A stretch of 19,491 nucleotides of DNA from Candidatus Poribacteria bacterium (GTDB taxonomy: Bacteria > Poribacteria > WGA-4E > GCA-2687025): NCBI GenBank assembly GCA_002687025.1, contig NYZG01000281.1:1-19491 (forward strand), read 5' to 3'. The notes under the pieces were generated by a model that saw nothing but the letters and a program-made list of their open reading frames with translations, had not been told where the DNA came from and did no database searches. Position 1 is the first letter of the stretch. The number at the start of each line of letters is the position of its first letter. Made by a program: the position numbers and the translations under genes. This document shows, one piece after another, positions 1-5,027 of the stretch.

Positions 1-936
1 AAGCGGCCGCGCGTGGGGTGGCATGATCCGAATTTCGGCGTCCGATTCGACGACTACATGGACGCCATCGAGGCCGCCGTGCCGCCCGACCGCATCGACT
101 TCGTCGCCGAGAGCACGCTGTCCCTGCTGTCCGAGGACCACCTGAAGCGCCTGAAGGCGAACGGCTTCAAAGGCATCTTGCCAGGCATCGAGTCCTGGTA
201 CGACATGGGCGCCAAGTCCAAGACGGGCGCCGCGACGGGCATGGAGAAAGTGCGCCGCGTGTCGGACCACGTGAAGCTGGTTGCCGAGTACATCCCGTAC
301 ATCCAGACGAACATCGTCTTCGGCACGGACGCAGACGAGGGCCCGGAGCCGTTCGAGCTAACCAAGCGGTTCCTGGCGCTGGCGCCAGAGGCGTTCCCGG
401 CGTTCTCGCTCCTTACTGCCTTCGGACGAGCCGCGCCGCTAAACCTGGAGTATCAGCGGCAGAAGCGGATCCTGCCGTTCCCATTCCACTTCCTGAACAA
501 CAATCACGCCATGAACGTGAAGCCCAAGCATTACGACTGGCCGGACTTCTACGACCACGTCATCGACGTGTCCAGGTTCGCCTACTCGTGGCCCGCCATC
601 GCCAAGCGCTTCCTCGCCACGCCGGGGGCGATCCCCAAGGCGATGAACTTCATCCGGGCCACGTCTTCCGAAGGTTTCGGGCGCATCAAGTACTACACGG
701 AGGTGCGTCGCCTGCTCGTCGAGGATCGGGAATTCCGGGCGTACTTCGAAGGCGAGACGACCGACCTGCCGCCTTTCTTCCTGGAACGCATGCGCGAGGA
801 CCTGGGGCCGTTCTGGGACTGGCTGCCGGACGGCGCGATCCACCATGACCCGAGCGCCTACCTGGCCGCCGCAGAACAGGCCGCGCGCGCACAGGTCGAG
901 GCTTCGACGGTGGATGACGCGGCCGCCCGAGGCTGA
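1..936 (+). CDS. Radical SAM protein, C-terminal part (5' end outside window)
   Basis: The frame is open from the first base, so the gene starts upstream; the GTG at 13 is an internal valine. About 311 residues are visible. They begin with VGWHDPNFGVRFDDY, which resembles the D-x-N-F strand in the middle of the radical SAM barrel of B12-binding-type radical SAM proteins. A stretch fitting later barrel strands follows (FVAESTLSLL, GFKGILPGIESW, TNIVFGTDADEG). The CxxxCxxC cluster motif and any cobalamin-binding domain would lie upstream and cannot be checked. The last 120 residues are rich in aromatic and charged residues and end in an Ala-rich tail. The substrate cannot be inferred. The gene converges on the secreted protein gene ending at 1023, with an inverted repeat between them. 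The family call is fairly firm; the B12-binding subtype is inference. Confidence 0.75.
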   Translation, partial: KRPRVGWHDPNFGVRFDDYMDAIEAAVPPDRIDFVAESTLSLLSEDHLKRLKANGFKGILPGIESWYDMGAKSKTGAATGMEKVRRVSDHVKLVAEYIPYIQTNIVFGTDADEGPEPFELTKRFLALAPEAFPAFSLLTAFGRAAPLNLEYQRQKRILPFPFHFLNNNHAMNVKPKHYDWPDFYDHVIDVSRFAYSWPAIAKRFLATPGAIPKAMNFIRATSSEGFGRIKYYTEVRRLLVEDREFRAYFEGETTDLPPFFLERMREDLGPFWDWLPDGAIHHDPSAYLAAAEQAARAQVEASTVDDAAARG

Positions 937-974
937 GGGCGCCGGCCGCCAGATGTAGGGCAATGCGCACGGCG

Positions 975-1001
975 ACGCCCCACCCATGGGCGGCGGGGCG
1001 T
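975..1001. terminator. Inverted repeat between convergent genes, possible bidirectional terminator
   Basis: ACGCCCC (975-981) pairs perfectly with GGGGCGT (995-1001) around a 13-nt loop. It lies between the stop codons at 936 and 1023 of two convergent genes. No T-run follows on either strand, so it is not a classical intrinsic terminator. Its position is the main support. Confidence 0.35.
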
Positions 1002-1022
1002 GCCGCCATGCTTCGTGTGCGT

Positions 1023-1079
1023 CTAGCGCGCTGCCCGAAGGGCCCCCCAGGTAGTGGTGGCCTTGCCTGCGGGATCGAC
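1023..1079 (-). other. C-terminal tag VDPAGK-x-x-TTWGALR, copy 1
   Basis: This stretch encodes the last 18 residues of the secreted protein plus its stop. Thirteen of 15 aligned residues match the tag at 15034-15087. Eight of those 13 shared residues use different codons, so the match reflects protein-level constraint rather than recent DNA copying. The function is unknown; a sorting signal is inferred from its end position and its presence on two secreted proteins. Confidence 0.6.
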
Positions 1080-1925
1080 GGCAGCAGGCGGCTGCGGGGC
1101 GGCCGGAGCGAACTTCACGGCGACATAGTCGATCTGGACGGCGCCATCGCGCCCCGTCGATCCCATGCCTACCGCAACGTAGCTGTCCGCGGCGACATCG
1201 CTGCCGTCGCCGGGCGTCACGACGCCGGAGAACGCGGAATCCGTGGAGCCGTTCAGGTACACGTCCACCTGAAGGCCGTCCGCAACGGCCACGGCCGTCA
1301 GCCACACAGACTGGAATTCGGTCTCTACGACACCCTCGATCACGTTGTCACCAACGACGTTCAAGACTCCGGTGTCGATGGCGATCGATACGTTCGCCAC
1401 CGCGCCGAAGGTGTTTACGACCCCTACGTGCCCTTTGCCACCGTCGTGCAGATCGTGACCGTCGGCTGGAGCGTCCGTCGGGCTCGGGTTGACCCGCAGG
1501 CGTGTGACAAGGGTGATGCCCGCATCGAACATGCTAGCCCCGGCCGGCCCCAGATCCTGGCCGAAGTAGAGCTTGCGGTTGCTGCCGGGGTCCGCGAATC
1601 CGTCGTTGCGCGGATCGCCCGTGTCCTCCAAGGAGAGGACTACGGCATCGCCGCCGCCGTCGCCCGCGCCAGCCACCGTGTCGATGGCTACGCCGCCCGG
1701 ATTCCCCGCGCCCGGGGCGCTGCCGTCCCACTGGTCCGACCCGTTGTCGTGCGTCCAGTTCCCGTCCAACGCCGCTGCGTCGTCGGTGCTCGGTGGGTTC
1801 GGATAGTCGTCGAAGTCGATGGCGACATCCCAGCCCGGATCGGCCCACCCGCCTCGGGCGTGCGCGCCGGAAACGAAGGCCAACGCCAAGGCCGCACTCA
1901 CGGCCAAGCACACTGCAGTCCTCAT
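1023..1925 (-). CDS. Secreted beta-sandwich (concanavalin/LamG-like) protein with C-terminal WG tag
   Basis: This is a 300-residue protein. Its Sec signal peptide (MRTAVCLAVSAALALAFVSGAHA) probably ends near residue 23. The ATG at 1925 follows a strong Shine-Dalgarno (AAGGAGGA). The mature part is acidic and rich in Asp, Gly and Val, with alternating beta-strand patterns. One of these, AVQIDYVAVKF, resembles the closing strand of concanavalin-like jelly rolls that bind carbohydrate or extracellular matrix. No catalytic residues are recognised. A Pro-Ala linker leads to the terminal VDPAGKATTTWGALR followed by three residues. The LamG protein at 14326-15087 ends almost identically although the rest differs, suggesting a common sorting or anchoring tag. 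A surface or secreted binding protein is likely; the ligand is unknown. Confidence 0.7.
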   Translation of the reverse strand: MRTAVCLAVSAALALAFVSGAHARGGWADPGWDVAIDFDDYPNPPSTDDAAALDGNWTHDNGSDQWDGSAPGAGNPGGVAIDTVAGAGDGGGDAVVLSLEDTGDPRNDGFADPGSNRKLYFGQDLGPAGASMFDAGITLVTRLRVNPSPTDAPADGHDLHDGGKGHVGVVNTFGAVANVSIAIDTGVLNVVGDNVIEGVVETEFQSVWLTAVAVADGLQVDVYLNGSTDSAFSGVVTPGDGSDVAADSYVAVGMGSTGRDGAVQIDYVAVKFAPAAPQPPAAVDPAGKATTTWGALRAAR

Positions 1926-2306
1926 CCCTCTTCCTCCTTCGATGCTGCGTCGGTCGTCCCCTCCGGCCGGATCGGCCGGGGCCAGCAGACGCCAACACGT
2001 GAATCGACCCGTCGTGTCGGGCCGCGCTCAGCGCGTCGTACTGGGAACGCCGCTGCGCGGCCAGTCTCCGAAGCGCGCCGACCCCGATAAGCTCCAGGGC
2101 GGCGGCGCCCGTCTTGTAGCCGACATCGCCCACGTGCATCGCGCCGCACCCGGTGAGCCGTCACCCTTCGGCCAGACATCCGCTGAACGGGCTGTCGTTC
2201 CGGCCTGCGAGGGCGAGTTCTCCCGGGTCAGCTGGCACAGAGCGTATCGCATCGTCCCGACGCCGTCCATCCGCTGTGGGGCCGTCCGCCCGCCGGGGCC
2301 GTCGCC
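1926..2306. other. Intergenic region, no convincing gene
   Basis: About 380 bp separate the start of the secreted protein gene (1925) from the stop of the LarA-like gene (2307), both on the minus strand. Short open frames exist on both strands. None has a Shine-Dalgarno, recognisable domain or plausible composition. The only structure I see is the inverted repeat at 1963-1979. No good sigma-70 promoter was found for the gene at 1925, so its promoter is unidentified. Confidence 0.5.
1963..1979. promoter_or_regulatory. Perfect 7-bp hairpin upstream of the secreted protein gene
   Basis: CCGGCCG and CGGCCGG are separated by GAT. A G-T wobble and one more G-C pair can extend the stem to 1961-1981. 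It lies 38-54 bp upstream of the ATG at 1925, in the presumed leader or promoter. It has no T-run, so a regulatory or mRNA-structure role is as likely as termination. Confidence 0.3.
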
Positions 2307-3479
2307 CTAGGTGGCCCACGCCACGCCCGCGTGCGGATAGAACGCCACGGTCGGCGATGGCCCCGCGCGGCCCTCGACAAGTTCCACCAGCTTCTCCCAT
2401 TCCGTATACAGCTCGCAGTTCGGGTGGACCTCGTACGCCTCCTTCGGGCCGATGATCGGCGAGTAGAGGCGCCATGACGGCTCGCCGTCGGATCGCGTCG
2501 CGAACGGGCGTCCGCCCGCCTTGAACAGTTGGTGGTATCCCGCGCCCTCCGTCGCGAAGTCGACTAGAATCTTCAGCGCGTCGCGATGGTGTGCGAACGG
2601 CCACGTGCCGCGCCACGTGTAGCGCATGTTGGTGTCGAACGGGTAGGCGTTGCTGACGACGACATCGGCCTCGGGCACGGTGGGGAACAGGCTCACCTGC
2701 TTCACGTGGTCCGCGGCGGCGCGATGCGCCTCGACGATGTCGCCGCAGAACAGCCCGACGATCTCCCGATCCCCGTTCAGGACGGCGTTGACGATGAAGT
2801 CGATGCCCACCCGTCGGGCGATCTCCTCGATGTCCTGGCGCATCTCGCTGTCCGTGCTGAGCGTCTCGCCGCCGGGCAGCTTGTGGTACGTCTCGATGGT
2901 CGCCTGCCCCGCCACGCCTGGCACGAGGCACTTCGCCCCGCCCCCGAAGCCCGTCCCCGAGCGGGGGTACGTCGTCCCGATGATGAGCTTGAGGTCGGCT
3001 CCCATCACCGCTTCGGGAATGTAGATGGGCGTGCCCCGCGTGGAGCGTCCGCAGTATTCGAACCGGCCGTCGAGGTCGTGGTTCAGCACCTCGTAGCGCC
3101 CGACGATGTCGCGCCCGAGCTTCTTCGCCATCTCCTCGCGCGGCATCTGACGGTGGCATCCGAGCGCCAGGACAAAGCGGATACTGTCCTCGTCCAGCCC
3201 GGAGGCGTGAAGCCTATCGAGAAGCAGAGGCACGATCTTGTCCGTCGGCGTGGGGCGTGTCATATCTTCGACGATGATCGCGGCGCTACCGGCGTCCGCG
3301 GCGAGAGTGGTGAGGGACGCCGAGCCGAAGGGGTCGTCGATCGCGGCAGCCATTGCCGAGGACGTCATCGATGTCGTGTGGGGCAGCCGCGATGTCTCGA
3401 CATTCCAGCTGTCGGGTATGGCCAGGGAGATGATCTCGTCGCCGTACCATGCCTTGACCCGCATCGTGAGTTCAGCCAT
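2307..3479 (-). CDS. LarA-like (DUF2088) nickel-pincer hydroxyacid racemase family protein
   Basis: This 390-residue protein belongs to the LarA/DUF2088 family, whose studied members racemise or epimerise 2-hydroxyacids with a nickel-pincer nucleotide. Visible family motifs are EDMTRPTP (D72, R75), ALGCHRQM (H109), GFGGGAKCLVPG (K183, the expected pincer-attachment lysine) and TYH (H199, the expected nickel ligand). Where family members usually have Pro-His before this glycine-rich loop, this protein has Pro-Arg (R173), so one expected catalytic His seems missing. The ATG at 3479 is chosen because GAGAGGA lies 7 nt upstream and homology begins there; an 89-residue upstream extension looks non-coding. 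No larB, larC or larE pincer-synthesis genes are in the window. The substrate is unknown. The family is firm; racemase activity is uncertain. Confidence 0.85.
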   Translation of the reverse strand: MAELTMRVKAWYGDEIISLAIPDSWNVETSRLPHTTSMTSSAMAAAIDDPFGSASLTTLAADAGSAAIIVEDMTRPTPTDKIVPLLLDRLHASGLDEDSIRFVLALGCHRQMPREEMAKKLGRDIVGRYEVLNHDLDGRFEYCGRSTRGTPIYIPEAVMGADLKLIIGTTYPRSGTGFGGGAKCLVPGVAGQATIETYHKLPGGETLSTDSEMRQDIEEIARRVGIDFIVNAVLNGDREIVGLFCGDIVEAHRAAADHVKQVSLFPTVPEADVVVSNAYPFDTNMRYTWRGTWPFAHHRDALKILVDFATEGAGYHQLFKAGGRPFATRSDGEPSWRLYSPIIGPKEAYEVHPNCELYTEWEKLVELVEGRAGPSPTVAFYPHAGVAWAT

Positions 3480-3513
3480 GCCGCCATCCTCTCGGTCGTC
3501 GGAGTTGGCCCGC

Positions 3514-3542
3514 ACGATACTGCCCGCCCGGCGCCGACACAA
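3514..3542 (-). promoter_or_regulatory. Weak sigma-70-like promoter candidate for the LarA-like gene
   Basis: On the minus strand, TTGTGT (3537-3542) and TATCGT (3514-3519) are separated by 17 bp. They match consensus at 3 and 4 of 6 positions. Position (about 35 bp upstream of the ATG) and spacing are right, but such matches occur by chance. Confidence 0.25.
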
Positions 3543-3592
3543 CGGAGCATGCCCGCAGGCCGCCCCCAAATGGCGCCGGCACATCGCGTCGG

Positions 3593-3616
3593 CGGGGCCC
3601 TCTGCGAGGCGCCCCG
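3593..3616. promoter_or_regulatory. Stable hairpin in the divergent intergenic region
   Basis: CGGGGC-CCTC (3593-3602) pairs with GAGG-C-GCCCCG (3606-3616), giving ten G-C-rich pairs, one bulged C and a TGC loop. It has no T-run. It sits near the middle of the region and could be a regulator site or leader structure. The function is unknown. Confidence 0.35.
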
Positions 3617-3763
3617 GCCGCTGCACGGTTCCCCTCTGCGGCGGAAGATGCCAGATTGGGAAGCGCCGTCGAGAACACGCCATATCCGAGCGCCCAGCCG
3701 ATGTCGTAACGTAGGCGTGAACCCGGCGCGGCCCGAGGACACTCACTGGTCACGAGGCCATCA

Positions 3764-4300
3764 ATGACACACGACCTGACCGAACATCGTGACTTCGTGG
3801 ACGAGGCCGTCGGCCGCTTGTGTCGGGTGTACTACCGGCACAGTCAGCGCGAGGACCGTATGGACATCGCCAGTGAGGTGTTGCTGGCCGCCCATCGACG
3901 AGCCGAGGTGGCCCCCGCAGGCGACGCGCAGGCGTTCCGCGGCTGGCTCCACCAGATCGCGCGGAACATCGTGCGCAACTGGTCGCGCCGCGCGGGCGTG
4001 GCGGCGCGCGTCGTCGTGGGCGACATGGGCGCCGACGAGGGCAGTGGCGCGGACGCGCCGGCCTACGCGGTCGAGGCCGACGAAGCGATCATGCGCCACG
4101 AATCGGCGAATGCGGTGTGGGACGCTGTCTCCGATCTGTCGGAGATGCACAGGCAGGTCGTGTGGCTGTTCTACGTGGACGACACGCCGGTTGACGACAT
4201 CGCGAAGCGCCTCGGCATACGCCCGGGCACCGTGAAGAGCCGGTTGCACCACGCGCGCTCGCGACTGGCGGCCAAGCTCGGACACGACTTCCGCCATTAG
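3764..4300 (+). CDS. ECF-type RNA polymerase sigma factor
   Basis: This is a 178-residue sigma-70 family protein of extracytoplasmic-function size. Region 2 spans about residues 12-78 and contains FRGWLHQIARNIVRNWSRR, a typical region 2.3-2.4 core-binding and -10 recognition segment. A Gly/Asp-rich linker (80-105) follows. Region 4 spans about 116-170 (LSEMHRQVVWLFYVDD, then the helix-turn-helix DIAKRLGIRPGTVKSRLHHARSRL) and reads the -35 element. It is followed 49 bp downstream by a zinc-finger anti-sigma gene and then by the secreted caspase protein. This is the usual arrangement where a sigma factor directs its own operon and is held inactive at the membrane. The ATG at 3764 precedes region 2 by the usual short margin. 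The family is certain; the regulon is inferred. Confidence 0.93.
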   Translation: MTHDLTEHRDFVDEAVGRLCRVYYRHSQREDRMDIASEVLLAAHRRAEVAPAGDAQAFRGWLHQIARNIVRNWSRRAGVAARVVVGDMGADEGSGADAPAYAVEADEAIMRHESANAVWDAVSDLSEMHRQVVWLFYVDDTPVDDIAKRLGIRPGTVKSRLHHARSRLAAKLGHDFRH

Positions 4301-4349
4301 CCGCGCGCAGCACTAGCGCCACTGACGACATCGGCGGGGAGAGGCAAAC

Positions 4350-5027
4350 ATGAAGTGTGCGCAGGTTCGGCGGCGTCTGCCGCAATTCGTGGACGGGTCG
4401 TTGCGCTCTCGACGTGACGCCCGGATCGGCCATCATCTCGCGCGGTGTACTCGGTGTGACGAGCAGTACGCCCGTCTGCTAACGGCCGAGGAAGCGCTCC
4501 GCGGCTTTGGCGACGCCGTCAGGGCCGGCGATGTGAGCGTGCCAGCCCCGCGGCTGCCCGTCGACGCCGCGCGACAGGCGGGCAAGGCGTTCGCGTGGCT
4601 TCTCACGCCGACACCGATCTGGGCGCCGGTGGCCTCCGCGGCCGCCGTCGTCGCGCTCGCGGTCGTCCTATCGGCCGCCCCCGACGGGCTATCCGTAGGG
4701 TGGGGCCCGCCCAAGTCCGGCGCCTCGGCCGACGCGGCGTCTCCTCCGCTGGGCGCCCGGGCGATGTTGGAGTTCGTCGTCGTTCCCGATCCCACGGACG
4801 CCGGCCGGTTGGCTGCGTCCGTAGTTGCCCTGGAGGAGTTCGTGGATGCGCACCCGGATGACCTGGCCATGCACTGGAAGCTGACGGAGCTCTACGAACA
4901 CCAGATTGCGCACCCAGACCTGTCGGACGAACTGCGAGACGCAACGAGAACGCGCCTGGCCACCGTTCGACGGACACTCGCCGCGCTGGTCGCCGACGGC
5001 CGCGCGTCGCAAGGAGACACGCCGTGA
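4350..5027 (+). CDS. Membrane-anchored zinc-finger anti-sigma factor
   Basis: This 225-residue protein starts with an anti-sigma zinc-binding domain: C3, then H29-x3-C33-x2-C36, the classical HxxxCxxC signature that sequesters ECF sigma factors. One transmembrane helix (about residues 91-108, Ala/Val-rich) separates it from an extracytoplasmic part. That part contains a predicted helical segment (150-215; ALEEFVDAHPDDLAMHWKLTELYEHQ) resembling TPR-type helices. This could sense a signal or bind a partner outside the cytoplasm. A strong Shine-Dalgarno (GGGGAGAGG) precedes the ATG at 4350. Its TGA overlaps the GTG of the caspase gene by 4 nt, so translation is probably coupled. The likely partner is the sigma factor immediately upstream. 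Confidence 0.88.
   Translation: MKCAQVRRRLPQFVDGSLRSRRDARIGHHLARCTRCDEQYARLLTAEEALRGFGDAVRAGDVSVPAPRLPVDAARQAGKAFAWLLTPTPIWAPVASAAAVVALAVVLSAAPDGLSVGWGPPKSGASADAASPPLGARAMLEFVVVPDPTDAGRLAASVVALEEFVDAHPDDLAMHWKLTELYEHQIAHPDLSDELRDATRTRLATVRRTLAALVADGRASQGDTP

Larger units (their letters stand above)
3480..3763. other. Divergent intergenic region between LarA-like gene and sigma factor operon
   Basis: This 284-bp region separates divergent genes and should hold both promoters. I see a weak sigma-70-like candidate for the minus-strand gene (3514-3542) and a strong hairpin (3593-3616). No convincing sigma-70 or ECF-type GAAC/CGT promoter pair was found for the sigma factor gene. Its ATG at 3764 has a modest GAGG at 3754-3757. 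Confidence 0.5.

Noticed and set aside
439..1305. Minus-strand open frame opposite the radical SAM gene
   Set aside because: It overlaps two well-supported genes, is low-complexity Arg/Gly-rich and has no recognisable motif.
963..2090. Long plus-strand open frame (375 codons)
   Set aside because: It runs antisense to the secreted protein gene, is Arg-rich with no domain, and lacks a good Shine-Dalgarno. Long antisense frames are expected at this GC content.
1926..2270. Short minus-strand frames between the secreted protein and the LarA-like gene
   Set aside because: I considered a small gene or a gene remnant beginning near 2139 or 2270, but found no ribosome site, family similarity or consistent composition.
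2278..2303. Two copies of GGGGCCGTC near the end of the LarA-like gene
   Set aside because: A 9-bp direct repeat of G and C in GC-rich DNA is not significant, and it does not form a terminator hairpin.
3480..3746. Upstream extension of the LarA-like protein by 89 residues
   Set aside because: It has no similarity to the family, its composition is not protein-like, and a better ATG with Shine-Dalgarno lies at 3479.
2586..3767. Plus-strand open frame antisense to the LarA-like gene
   Set aside because: The opposite strand carries clear LarA family motifs through the whole region. This frame has none and crosses the intergenic region.
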